Source of the DNA: Lepidodermella squamata
Taxonomy: Eukaryota > Gastrotricha
Direction: 5' to 3'
Length of the DNA stretch: 64,000 nucleotides
Assembly (NCBI GenBank): GCA_047495785.1
Contig: JBLDXI010000074.1
Span: 1,054,001 to 1,118,000 of the forward strand
The first letter of the stretch is position 1; each line of letters begins with the position of its first letter. The translations under genes were made by a program, and so were the position numbers. Of this stretch, positions 9,193 to 22,200 are shown one piece after another. The notes under the pieces were generated by a model. It did no database searches, had not been told where the DNA came from, and worked only from the letters and a program-made list of their open reading frames with translations.

Positions 9193-12100
9193 TTATTGAG
9201 CGTTCGCATTTCGGCCACGTTTCGCAAAATTTTGATTATTATTATTATGTCGGTTATCAGGCCTGTTGAAGGGCCCGTTTTTCCGAGCACCACCAAAATT
9301 GCGTTTATCACTATTCTGAAAATGCGGAACACTTCTCGGCTCAAATTTCGGCCCGGCTCGGTTCGCCGGCGAATCCGAGGCCTTCAACTGCGCCCAGCGC
9401 TGCGGGTTCAGCGCGTACAACCGCAGCGCGAAGGCGGCGTACAAAAAGCGGCCGTACTTGGAATCGCGCAAAATCTCACCGAAACGGCTCAAATACCGCG
9501 CCAACGCCTCGCGCTGCGCCGGACACGCGTCCCAAATCGCCTTGTACGTCAAACAGCCGAAATGCGTCGTGGCACACGTCAGCAGTTTCTCCTGATCGCC
9601 CGATTTCGGCGCCAACATCGCGACAATTTCACTTTTCGGCACGCTTTTCAACGAAAGCAACTGCGATACCACGTGGTAGCCCTCGGCCGTCGCAGCGGCC
9701 GCGTTCAAAAATTCGGCGTTTTTCAAACTTTCGACAAAAATTGAGCAGTCGGGTAGGCAGAACAGCGCCTCGAGCAGCAGACACCCTGGCATGTTCGGCT
9801 GCGGCAGTTGCTCGTCCGTTTTCGCAAAATCCGGCAAATTATCGAAGGGCAAATAGTAGAACAAACACGGCACTAACATTTTTGACTTTTCATCGCCCGA
9901 GCAACTCAGAACTCGGCACAACTCGGCAGTTAATTGCTTGAGAAACGGCGGAATTCCACTCGAGGGTGACAGCAATCGGATGGCGGCCTTGACCAGCTCA
10001 GTCACCACGCCTAAACAGCCCGCGTTGAAGATTTGCGTCATTTGCGACAGAATCGGCTCGGAAAATGTGGCGAAATCTGACGAGTCATCGAGGGTCCTCA
10101 GCGCCGCTTGGATCGTGTAATTGCCCAGCGAATCAATCGATAGCTCCTTGATTCGGTCTTCCTCGTCCTCCAAATCGATACTCAAGTAGCGTTTCATTAG
10201 CTTCTGGTGAATTGCCGATGGCGATGAGGCGAGAATCAGGTCGTTCAACACGTGGCTCAGCACCTCGTGCTTACACACTGCGTCGACGTCACTCTGCTCC
10301 GCGTGAATGGTTTTCGCCAGAGTTTTGCACAAGTCGAGGCGAAATTCTTCTGAGAAGCGACTTTTCGCAATTTTCAGCAGTGAACAGTACACTGGGGCGG
10401 CGTATTCGTTGCTCAGGCGGTTGAATAGCGCCGATTTTGTGACCACCTTACTCGAGGCCATGCTGCACGCGAGTGTTATCAGTCGTTTCTGGAATTCCTC
10501 GGAAATTTCGGGGGATAGCAGGCGGATCGAATCGTCACCGGTGCCTTTCGGGAAGATTCGCACGGAGGCGAGGGCGGCGATTAGGGCGCGTATGACGTGG
10601 GAAGCTCGCGCGTGGGGTAGACACTCGTCCATGTTGAGTCGCGTGATTTTGCAGACGACTCGGAAAAATTTCGTCAACGTTTTATCGGCTGAGATTTTCG
10701 AATTCGGGATAGCGGCGAGGCGTTTCAGGTAGTCTTCGAGGACGTAGCTGGAAAATCGGTCGGTAGCCAGAGCGAACCAGTTTTTCGAAAAAGCTAAAAA
10801 AAATAAAAAAAATAAAAATCCAAAGATCCACTATATTATCTTTCTATAAGAAAAATGCTCAGATGTGCTCAATATTTTAATGAATATATTCCACGTGAGA
10901 TGTGCCACTGACAAAGGGTTCAGGTGTTTTTAAATTGGCTATCTAACGGCTTCAATTTCAGAAGCAATTGTGCAAGCTGTATTGCTTGCAGCGTGCCAGC
11001 CAAGTTCGACTCCGAAAAATTGCAACAGCTATTGAGCAATTAGCAAACTCTACGCCGGCAGCTCCTGCAGCCAACGTCAACCCGTATCCGGGTATTAATA
11101 AATCTTATATCGTGAAGTCATTGGTCGACCATAAGAACTTCGACGTAGTTAAACTTTTGCAGGAAAAAATGCACACTTTTCCCAATCGGAACCCGCACTT
11201 GGAAACTCTCGTGGCGGCTGTGGCGAATGACAGCGGCATATTTCGAGTAAGCAGCAATTCGCTTCTCAACCTTATTTTCCTGAGCAGCCTGGATATTTCC
11301 TCGAAAACATGTTGCAGTTGCAGCGCAAGTCGTCTCGGAACAGACGATACAACGTGCCGCGGAATTCACCGTAACTAAACTTTTGTCAGCCAATTATTTT
11401 CCCGATAATATCACGAGTGTTTCGATAGAAGCCTTCCGTGTTCTTCGCGGAACGGAAGAAGGCTCGTGCGAGGACCATGCGGCGGTAAAACTGGTCAACG
11501 AATGTTTACGCCAATTAGGGACAGAACAGAAAACCGGGAAACGAGATAAGAAATGGTCGAGGATTATTTGGAGGAGGCTGCCGAGAAGCCGCCGAGCCGG
11601 CTGGGTCCGATGGCTTCAGGAATTCCCAATGAGAATCCCGATAAATACTTGCGCATAATAATGAGATAAATCGGCCGGGTTTGATTTAATAAAAAAAGAA
11701 CAGCTAAGCGGCTTGGTTTCAACTGCTTCCACCGTCGAACGAGTTTTATCTGCCTATGGACTAAACTCGGAAATCGCCTTCTCAACGACACGGTATTCAA
11801 ACTGTTTTTCGTCCGGTGCCGCCTGATGCGCCAGGAAACCGAGTACAGGAAATAAGAAGAAATCCGGGAATTGCTTGTGCTTGGGCGTTCTTGATTCTTT
11901 CCCCTGCCCCTGTCTCACTGCTAACCCCAGATATCAGCGATTTTGAAATTCTACACGACTTTGAGCAAACGGTTGATGTCGATAATAATGCCTGATGATG
12001 AAAATTTCAGTCTGAGCCTCGAAGACAGCTTTTCGGATTTCTTTTATTTTAGACTGAATCAAGGGATGAGGAGTGGCTCGAAATACCAAATTGTAGGAAA

Positions 12101-12494
12101 ATCTAGCGCTGTAACCTGAAAACTAATTTGTTACCCTTAAAATAGGGACGTTTACTCGGTTTACTACTAGGAAAGATTTCACCCGAACTTCAAAATTGCA
12201 TGCTTGAAAATAGTTTAATTTTCTTTATCTTACAGGAAATTCATTACTCAGTAATAAAAACAAAATTTGCTCACGTTCAGCAAGAAGAGCCAGTGAAGCA
12301 CCGTCGAGCGGAGCCAGCTCAACGAGTTTCTGAACCATCCTCGAGCCGGCAATATCTCGCGAAACCGCCTCGACCTCGTCGCGCTCGACGAGCTCTTGAA
12401 TGCCATTCGAAATGATCAGCCCGCGTTCTTCCTCGTCGTTCACCGCCATCGCGGCATCGATCAGATTCCGATAGTATTGATAAGGCTCAGCCAT
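9193..12494 (-). CDS. NOP9: nucleolar Pumilio-repeat ribosome-biogenesis factor NOP9
   Basis: Two exons, 12494-12275 and 10793-9193, join in phase 1 across a 1,481-bp intron (GTGAGC...TTTTTTAG), giving about 606 residues. Exon 1 starts MAEPYQYYRNL and contains the first Puf-like repeat, DIAGSRMVQKLVELAPLDG, matching the GSEMLQELLGFSPL region of known NOP9. Exon 2 opens with NWFALATDRFSSYVLEDYL and continues with degenerate Puf helices (SLGNYTIQAALRTL, HFGCLTYKAIWDAC, SKYGRFLYAAFALRLY). The tail is basic and Arg/Gly/Asn-rich (KRNFGGARKNG...). NOP9 binds pre-18S rRNA in the nucleolus and 90S pre-ribosome. The TAA stop is part of the AATAAA poly(A) hexamer. An orphan acceptor lies 12 nt before the ATG. 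PUM3 is the alternative, but the N-terminal repeat favours NOP9. Confidence 0.85.
10968..11828 (+). pseudogene. decayed transposase-like coding remnant in the NOP9 intron (possibly hAT)
   Basis: Several plus-strand frames succeed one another with stops and shifts: protein-like stretches at about 10968-11378, 11383-11658 and 11694-11825. The last reads LVSTASTVERVLSAYGLNSE, recalling the C-terminal dimerisation motif of hAT transposases (S-x-S-x-x-E-R-x-F/L-S). The GC content exceeds that of the rest of the intron. No single intact frame remains, and identification rests on this one motif. Confidence 0.4.
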
Positions 12495-13288
12495 AATTAA
12501 AAACACCTAAAAATTGAAAATAAAATCGGAAAATTAATTTTCTGCGATTTTTTTATTAAATGTTTCGCTTCGTTCTCAAAACGCTATTTATATAGCGCAT
12601 GCATAAATAAATAGTTAAAAATCTTTAGGCATGGCAATTGTGTTTTCACTTTATCATCAACATCGAAAGGACAAAAGCTGAGCATAACTTTAAATATAAC
12701 TAAATTTTCACAAATTTCAATATTTTTTCAAGCACAAATACATCGAGAAGCCAATTGACAGGTGTGTAATATATAAGGAAAGAACAACGTGTTGTCGTGG
12801 AAGAAGAAGAAGAAAAGTGGTCAGAGAAAAGCAGCAGCAGTAGAGTCTAAAGGCTTGAAATGAAGTCAGCAGCTGGAAAATTTAAGCATCACAAAAAACG
12901 GCGGTGCGGCTAAAATCTTTTGAAGGCATCTAAAACCGATAATATATCACGTCAAATTAATTGTATATAGCAGCTGAACAAAAAATTCCACAACGAACAA
13001 AAAAATATTAAATTGCGTGATTTTTCGATTCACCACAAAAAATTGCATTTTTTCTCTCTCACACGTGAAAATAAAAAATAGAAAGCATCCAGATCGAATC
13101 GCCATCACGGAATTTCAACTTCGGCAGATTTTCCACGTCGTAAATAAGTATTGCTTTGACGAAAGAAAAATCCGTAGAATGTTTCGTTTTTCTCGCTCAT
13201 TGCGTTGAGGCGGAATCGTTTAGTTTTAAGTAGAATGGCAGATAAACAATTTAAAGTTGAATTGAATGCAAATGAAATGACCAGCTTT
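12495..13288. other. spacer between NOP9 and the BCR-like gene
   Basis: No domain-bearing frame. An acceptor-like TTTTTAG (minus strand, at 12508-12507) directly precedes the NOP9 start. The rest must hold the NOP9 promoter, or an operon-type spacer, and the 3' UTR of the BCR-like gene. Confidence 0.45.
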
Positions 13289-16200
13289 TCAGGAATCGGG
13301 CGGCTTGTACCCGGAGGAAATCAGGTTCATGAACACCAACAAGACTTGGCCCTAAAAAAAAAGAATCAAAATTTAGTATATTCCTTTTCCATGAATTTCC
13401 AGCAGTTTAAAATTACTGAAGTTTTTCGAAATCCCCAAGAAATTTTTCAACAATTTGGCCAATTATTCAATTATTTCGGGTTTGAATGTTCGGGCACGCG
13501 TCATAGTTTAAGCGCGTATTTCATTCATATTTCGCCCTCTAAAATCGTCTTTTGCCTTTTCATTCCGAACATGTGATCCCTGAGAATGGAGAGAAATGAA
13601 TAATCTCGTCTTAGGTATTACCTGAAGATAAATAGTTGAAGCAGAAAGCGCGGCGGCCGGACCAGCGGGCGGCGACAGCAACGTGGCGCCCCAAATGGTG
13701 GACAAGTTTTCGGAAGTCATCAGATTGCGATCGCTGCGGTCGGCAACGCGGCACAAGTGTTGCAGGAGGAAACACGCCGTTTTGCGGTTCACTTTCGGCA
13801 ACCGCTCGAATATCGACGCGGCAAGCTTCAGCGGATCGGGCTGTGATGCGCTGTTGTTGTTCGACTGGTTTTCGGCGACTAGTTGCAGGCACTCCGAGCC
13901 GAGCGCTTCGGTGAACAGCGGGTCGGGCAGTTCGCGGAAGTAACTCTTCAGCACCCCGGTGGCGACATTCACATCAGCCATGTGCAGTTGCTCACGCGCA
14001 GTCGAAATATCTACAATCGAAATAAATCGAAAAATTCATAAAAATCCGATAAATTCTGAGAAAATGGAAAATTCTTCCTCTCGTTCAACTAAGAGAATAA
14101 AAAACGTAGGAACGCCGGGACGAAAAATTCAAAAATTCAAAATTTTAAATCAACCAGCAGAGGTAAATTACATCAACTATCAACATCGAGGTCGTAAACA
14201 ATTTCAATAGTCAAGGTCTAAATTAGGCACAAAGTTGGAGAGCCAACAATCGTTTTACGTAACTTTAATTCTGTAATAGGCCTCTTAAATGGCACCAGTT
14301 TCAAGTTTCTTCCTTGGAAAGTGGCAATTTAAAAGCTGAGACTTTAAATGGCAGTCATTCCGGTCTCATTGTAAAAATCCCTCTAATAACTCTTAAACCC
14401 CGATGAAGATATTTTGCCTATTACTTTGAGGAGACGTCCATGTAAGACTAGTCTTTGCTATGACAATCAACAAAAATCAAGGTCAAACTTTCCGCGTCGT
14501 AGGTTTACAATTAGCTAATCATCAAGTTTTTACGCACGGGCAGTGATATGTAGCTCCGCCCAGAATTACTGCATCAATATCGCTTTCACAAAGACGAACC
14601 GGCTGAATTCGTCTTCGTTCAACCATCACATTAAAAACATTAGAAACCACCCTGTCCTTCATCAAGGTCGTTTTCTGTTCGGAATTCACCGTTCGGCAAC
14701 TCATGGAATAACACGATTAGGAACGCGAAAAAGTTAATAGCTTCACGATAAACGACATTGCTGTTAGGTTGTAACGTCCTTTACCCGCTGGTTTCGGTAC
14801 CTGGACGCTGAAGCAATTATTTGACAGAATATTCAAGAGAATAGGCTTTGCAGGTAGATTTCTCGGATTGCATTTCCGCCGGCATTCCCATTGCCTCAAT
14901 GTGAATCTTTCAACGAGTCATGGGGCCCCAAAGAGGCTGGCGAGTCAGATTGAGTTGACATTTTCATTACATCTGGTTAAATCTAAACGAACTACCTACA
15001 CTACAATCTACGATTCCCCTTTCAAGAAAAAATGGGGCTTCTTCCCATCAAGCTCAACTTTCCCGCCAAATGATTCTCGTTCGATAACTCTAGTAATGGA
15101 GGATAATTCATTCGAAAAAATGTCGGCTTTCGACCGACTCGACAAATCACGTATCATTACTTTGCTTCTTTTTCCTTTCTTTTTTCGACTACTTTTTTCG
15201 TTTTATCACGGCGTCGAACTGAAGAAACAGAAGAAAAGGCGGAGCCGCCCGAAGAAGTACAACACGCCAGCCGGTAATCTTTTTTTCTGTTCTATGGTTG
15301 TTTATGATTTCATTGTCATTCCTTAAATGACATGTGGACTACCACAGCTGCCTCACCTTCCCCGTCCGCCCAGAGGTGGCATGCAAATAGTTTATATCAG
15401 CATTAATAACAATAATAAAAGATTGATTATAACTAATAAAATGCCGAGAAGGGTGATGATGAGAGGCTTGACGAAAATCAATTCTTACTCTGTTCCTGTT
15501 TTTTTCAGATCACTGGTTCATCGACCTGTTGCCCTCATTCCGGGATGGCCGCTTTACACCTACTGATGTTGCCAAGTATAACGATTTTGTTGAGAAATCG
15601 CTGATTATCCAGTTTATTTCGAAAAATGCGAATTCAGACTGCATCCGTGATTGGGTGTTCGCCAATACTCGCCGCAGGCCAATGGTTAAGCTTTTCGGCA
15701 AAAGTGACTTATATCGTACCATGCTACGTTGACGTTCGTTAATGCTGACGAAAAGTCGAAGGCGCTTTCTGCGGCGACTCAATCCGGCGACTCAATCCGC
15801 ACCACTTTCGGGAAGAACGCGAAAATTCTGGATATCGCAGATATTAACTCGGCTATGCAGCTAGCCAGTGAAAAGCTATCAGACCCTGGCTTACTACTGC
15901 TTGACTTACCGCGACACATCACTCGCGAGAACATACTCAGCCATCTTCCAAGCGGCTTCGAAGTCAATGTTGTCGAGCTGCCATATTTCGAGTCAAACCA
16001 TGCGTCTTGGAGGCGAACGAACGGCGACGAAGAGACCAACCTGAGTCCTGAATGCTGTACCGCCTTAACGGTGCTAGATACGTTCAAACGGCCTTTTGCA
16101 ATCGACTCCTAGGCCCTTATTTACCCTAGATCAGAAGTAGTTTGCTACAATTTCTATCGCTTTTTTCATTTCTAGAATATTTATCATCAAAATGGGGGTT

Positions 16201-19200
16201 GTCACTCCTGGTACCACTCAGTCTACCAAGAAGAAGAAAGTTCAACTCAAGATTGATTCCTACATAAATTCTTGTGTCCCATATTTCTATGTAAAAAATT
16301 ACAATTTTGTTTACTTGATATTAATCAAAAATCAAATCTGTGTAGCCACGCCAGTTTTCATCGAAACTCATAAACCACACCCCCAGACACAACAGCTGGT
16401 CAAATAATAACGATGCCTAGGCAGGTCGGAAGAGATTAGGATTTCAGCCGATAATGCTCAAAGTGAGACATTGTAACACAAACAAAAACAAATCAAATGA
16501 CGATTTTTGGAAATTCACAATTCACAATTGAAAAGTTGGCTCCTCAGGCAAAAAATGAAACAAATAAACACACCCTTATCAAATGCTGCCTTGACCCGTT
16601 TCACCTCGCCGACAAGGCCGGAAATTCGATAGAGACCTTCCTGGTGGAGCCCATCGCCCGCTTCAATGCGCCGCACACACTCCGTCACAATGCGCGGCAC
16701 GCTCGTCTCACTGCCGTCACGCGCCACCACATCGGCGATGGCCATGCCGAAAATCGACCCAATCGACCCTGCCCGCAGGCCGGCGATGCTCGCCAAGCCG
16801 TGGCGCCGTCTCATCGTCATATGCGGCGGTCGATACTTCACGGTCAACGTCAGCGACAAGTGCGGATCGGTGGAATTCGCGGCTAAAATGCCGATAGGCT
16901 GCATGACAAACGGCCGGCCCAGCCAATTCGCGTCCAACTGCATCGCACTCTGCCCGACAATCACGTCGCGGCCCTCGGGTTCCCGCGAGTAGCAGACAAC
17001 TCGAATCGTAGACGAGTTATTCAAGTCCAACTCGAACTCTTCATTCCACTGCGGGTTGATGCGGCAGTCGCTCAGCCGTGTCTGCGCCTGCAGCTGAAAA
17101 TGGCCGAAACAGTCGACGTAGAGCACGATCGAAACTTGCTTCGGGCTGTTCAACCCGCTCAACTCGTGAATTGTCACAAACAGCTGCCCGGTCAGTTGTT
17201 GGTGGCCCATCGAATCGTGATTTTTCTCGACCGTAGGCCCGGCTATCACGCCAGACACCGTCACGCTGTGGTGGTCATGCGTGAACATCTGCTGCTGCTG
17301 ATGGTTCTCGCCACCCACCGTCTGCGGCCCGGGCAGCTTCACCGAAGTCTGGCTGCTCAGGCCGATTTTCTCTGAAACTTCATTGCACAGCATTGTTAGA
17401 AATTCCTTGGAAAAGTGGCTCGGGGTGGCGGGCGACGACGTCATCAGCCGCATTTGGCACGCATGCAACGCGCGTTTCCAGTCGCCGAGTTCGAAGTCGC
17501 TCAGAAACAACAGCAGTTTCGAGTCGTTCGACGTTGAAATCAAATTTTTCTGCTGCTGCTGCGAAATTTCGCTGCCGTTATACAGCCGGAGGGGTACTAG
17601 AGGCGCGGCCACCAGCCATTCTTCCTCCAATTGCTGCAATTTTTTGCGCTGCTCCTGAACCGCCGAGTTGGAAATCGTATTGCCACGAGATATCGCGAGT
17701 AAATTTCGTCGGATTAGCAAAATTTCGTGGCTTAAATCTTCGAGTTTCGACTTGACGGGCTGGTCCACCTTGACCGGGGGCAGGTCTTCCAGTTTCATGT
17801 CCGTGACTTGAAACCACCAAATCGCTTCGAATTGCACGCGGTTGTTTCGCGCGATTTTGCGCTTACAAGCCACGAAAACGTCTGTGAATAGGAAAGTGTA
17901 GCGCAGTTTTCGAACCGAATCGACGGTGAGGGTTGCGAGTTTCGACGTTGGCGGCGTCACCCATTCGACTAGTGGCACGGCTGGGCGAAGAACTTGCCGC
18001 TTTTGGCCGGTTAGCGTGCCTAATTTCTCGGTGCCTGCTACGCCGTCTAACGCTGGTATCGTATCAGGAGCATCGAGCGAAGTCCTAAAAAGAAATTAAG
18101 AATTTAACTGAATTTCAATTAATTTCAGCTTTAATTTTAATTTGAATGATTGAGTTTTTAATTCAATTTTAACTAATTTTTTACTTTATTTGTCATTGAA
18201 TTAACTTGATTCCTCCTAAAATCCTATTCTCAAAATATATTTTTGGATTTTTTTCGTTTTGAACATCAAAATCACCTTTTCTCGTAGTAATTTGAAGGAA
18301 AATCATGTGCATGAAATTTTCTAAATTGAGAAATCGAAACGATCTAACGAGTCGAAATGTACATAGGTAGCAACTCGGACAGCCCGCTAGTCAACAATCG
18401 GTTTCTTAGTCTAACACAAATGTTACTCCGCCTAGATCCCTATTTCATCTTTTTTACAAATTCAACGATTTCGACCGATTCGGTCAGTGTGACGTCCGAA
18501 ACAAAATCGTGCAACGGTGAAATATTCTTCATTTTTCATCTTATTTGAATCCTCCTAAAAATCCTTATTTGAACTTTTTAATTTGGACACTCTTTTTCGC
18601 TTTAATTTCAAGAGGAATTCGGAGCTCGGAATTTTCTGACTTAGAAATCGAAACGACCTAACGAGTCGAAAGCCTATCTGGTAGCAATTCGGAAAGCCCA
18701 CTAGTCAACAAAGCGATGCACTAGCGGCAACATCCGTGGTCGCAGCCTGAACTTGCTGTGTCGCATTGTGCAGAATTACCACTTAATCGTGTTCAGATTG
18801 TTTTTTCTTATCCAATGTATCCAATGCTAGCCAGTACCCTGTGCTTTTTCTCGCTAAGCCTGCAACGACTTCAGCGTGACGAAGACGGCTAGCTCGAATG
18901 CCGTGAACGGGTTGACGCATTCAACCGTAAACAAGGTGCTTTGCAATCTCGGCGAACGAGGCACCTCGCTTACCACCGTCGCTAACGACAGCGGGTAGCT
19001 CAGTACTCACAAAAGTACACGCGAGAGCAGCTCGTCTCCATGGCGAAGTATGGAATTTTGTATGAATTACAAATCGCCAAGATGTAACGAGTTGAAATAT
19101 AAACGGAGAGCCCACTAGTCAACAATCGATTTCTTAGTCTAAGAAAAATTTAGTCCACCCAATTCCTAATTTATCTTTTTATACTAATCCAACGTTTTCT

Positions 19201-22200
19201 TTCAACCGCTCCGGCCAATGTGATGCCCGAAATAATATAATTGCGCTTCCAAGCCTGCAGAGACCAAGAAGGCTGGCTGGAATGCGGTATTCCACTACAC
19301 AAGCTGTCCGGCTCTTTGAGCTCATGTTCCGCTTCCTGAAACGAATGCTCGACCGCAACGTTTTCCTAGGTGGCGACATCGCAAGGGCGATCATGGAGGG
19401 CATACGTTGCATGAAGTAAGATCACCTTAATGACTTGTGGTACGTTATAAAGGATAATTGCAGTCCTGCGTGCGACTTTTACGCCAAGGTTTCACTTGTC
19501 ATGGCGAGGAGACTCGCTTTACGGTCAGAGTCCGACAGAGGCCAACCTCGAGTTCCTGCAATCCTGCTGGGATTTCCACTCGAGGCGCTGGGGGTATGCG
19601 CTGAAGTTTAATGTGTGACGCTGGCTATGTTGGCATGACCGCAAGGCATTTACATCAACGACACAAGCTTTCATCGAGCTCGATTGGCAAATATCTGGCC
19701 CCACAAAAACTACCAAATAGCTACAAGCATCATGGAACCCTAATTACGAAAGGTACGATTTCAACGAGCCTTGGCGGCTATTCACGCGGGAACAGCTGCA
19801 GTTAGCCCGGGAATATTACGACTTCAAGCTGCAACCCGGGGCCCCCTGAGCTACTAATATTCGACAACTTTCGGAACTTTTTCACCAAGTTTTTGTTGCC
19901 AGCACTGAGCGAAAAAAGGAAGCACTCGCTGAATCAGTTGATCAATCGCCATTCTGGGATTCTCTCAACATCAGCCAGCTGGCTGTAACAATGGACGCAT
20001 CGCCGTGGAAGCTTTTCTACACGACAACCAGCAGCAAACCGTGTTCCTGAAGCTTTAAATAACTGGTTGTCACGAGTGAACGTTACACTGTTTCTCGAAA
20101 GCGATTCCTTGCACGAAAATTACCCTCTTCGACGACAGCTCGGCGATAGCAGCGGCTTCGTTCACGAATTCGTGTTGAATTAAATAAATACTTGGCAAGA
20201 CTATTACTTGTTGCTAAAAAAAACCGGTCATCCTTTTACAATCTGCGATCCCCTTCCTCGGCTAAAGCTTCACCTTCTGGAGGAGCGTCAACTTAGTTCA
20301 TATTTCTTAACAGAGAAATCAGCTGTCCAATGGAGAAAAATCTAAGCAATATCTGACAGATTGAAAGGGCAGGTCGCCTATGCGCTAGTGCTAGATAAGC
20401 AACACGCGATCGCTTCCTTTTCTACTAAATTTATATCCGACACGAGTATTTCATTATTATAATAATTAATTAGCCGTTATTTTCCAAACTATTTTAAAAT
20501 TTAAAAAAGGGTCTTACTTTTAGCGGAACGAAATTTGACCGTAGAGGAACCAAATTTTGGAATTTTCAATGGGCCTAAAACCCATTTTCGAAGCTTTTAT
20601 GAATGTCATGATTGATTGGCACAACTTAAAATCAATTATCTATGAATTCAGCGTGAAATTCTGTATAAGACTATAGATTTCGTAAATTGCCGTAATTTCG
20701 TGGAAATATTCAAAAAACGACCTTTTTCTTATCTAAAATTAGGTTCCGCAACAGGCAAATTTGGTTCCGCTAAAGATATTCTGCTTTAAAAACATTTTCA
20801 AAACTTTTTACCTATTTTTCCAAAATATTGAAAAATATTTTTACCTGAGTTTTTGTCGAACTGAGATCAAAACAACGTGATCGGGGTGATTGGGCGGTGT
20901 CACCTCAATAATCCGTTCCAGCGCCAGACCAGTCGCCTGAAGCCTCACAATCGGCAACAACAACACGTCCTCAAACCGCTTTTTCGTCCTGCCCTGCTTG
21001 CGATCACTGATAATTATCTCACCACACGTTTCATTGAATTTCGCCGACTCCTTCAAGCAACGCGTCGCAGTTTCTAGCACACTCGGGTAGTCCCTCAAAT
21101 ATTGCGCATACAACGCCAGTCGATCCGTGTATTTTTCGCCGACGAGAGGCGCGAACAACGGCTCATTCGGCGCCCATTTCAACATGCCCTCCTCCAATTT
21201 TTCGATAAAACTCTTCTCAACGTCGTAAATTCGCGGAATTAAACCGAAAATCGCCTGAAAATCCGCGGCTGAAATGACGTCAGGTTTCGGGCTGGACAGC
21301 GTGGTTTGAACCGCCCGCGCGTATTTTACGACTGTCTCTAAAATATTGACAAAATCGCGCTGATCTGCGATGAACCCGGTGATGAGGCTTTTCCGCAACT
21401 CCGCCATTTTATCGACGACTTCGACCTCATTCGACGTGCTGCTCAGCTCAGAGTCGAGAAACCCAAACTGCTCATCAATCATTTCAGCCTCCTCGGAGTT
21501 TTTCCCAGAGCCGAAACTGTTGAAACTCTCGATGTTCACGTAGCCCTCGGCCGCGACTTCCCGCGATATATTTTGCGGCGGCGATGGCGATTTACTCGAA
21601 ATTATCGGCCGTAAGTTTTGCTGCTGCCGCATCTCCATCGCTTTTTTATGCATTTTCTCCTCGTCGAACGTGTGCCGACGCGTTGGCGTGTTTTGAACAG
21701 CGTTATCCAACGGCCGTCTCAGCTTCACTGAGCCGATTTTGTCGGCCGAGTATGGTGAGGTGATTTCGGGTAATGAGCCTTTTTTCGGCGCTTTTTCCCC
21801 GCTGTCCAGCGGCCGCACTGAGTAGCAGTCTGATAGGTTGATGTAGTCGTCTTCGTCGTCGATTACCGCCACAGGAGGTTTCGGGTCTGGGCTGGCTGGT
21901 TGTGTTTGTTTTATGCTGCTCGTCCGAGGCGGCACAGCTGGCCGGACTGGTTGGCTGGCGACAGATGGCGGGGCTGTAGGCGGCAGGCTTTGCGGCGCCA
22001 GTTTTGTATTCGCGTAGTTCGCCAAACATTCTAAGAATGATAAAAAATTCAATAACAATAAAACTTCAGAAAAATCGAATTTTCCTTCAAAATCGCAATG
22101 ATTTTCGCAACTTAGATTTGACTCAAATTATATGAAAAATATTACTTAGTAGGTTGCATCTGAGTCTCTCCGGGCATTCCTGCCGTTCCAGGTTCTATGG

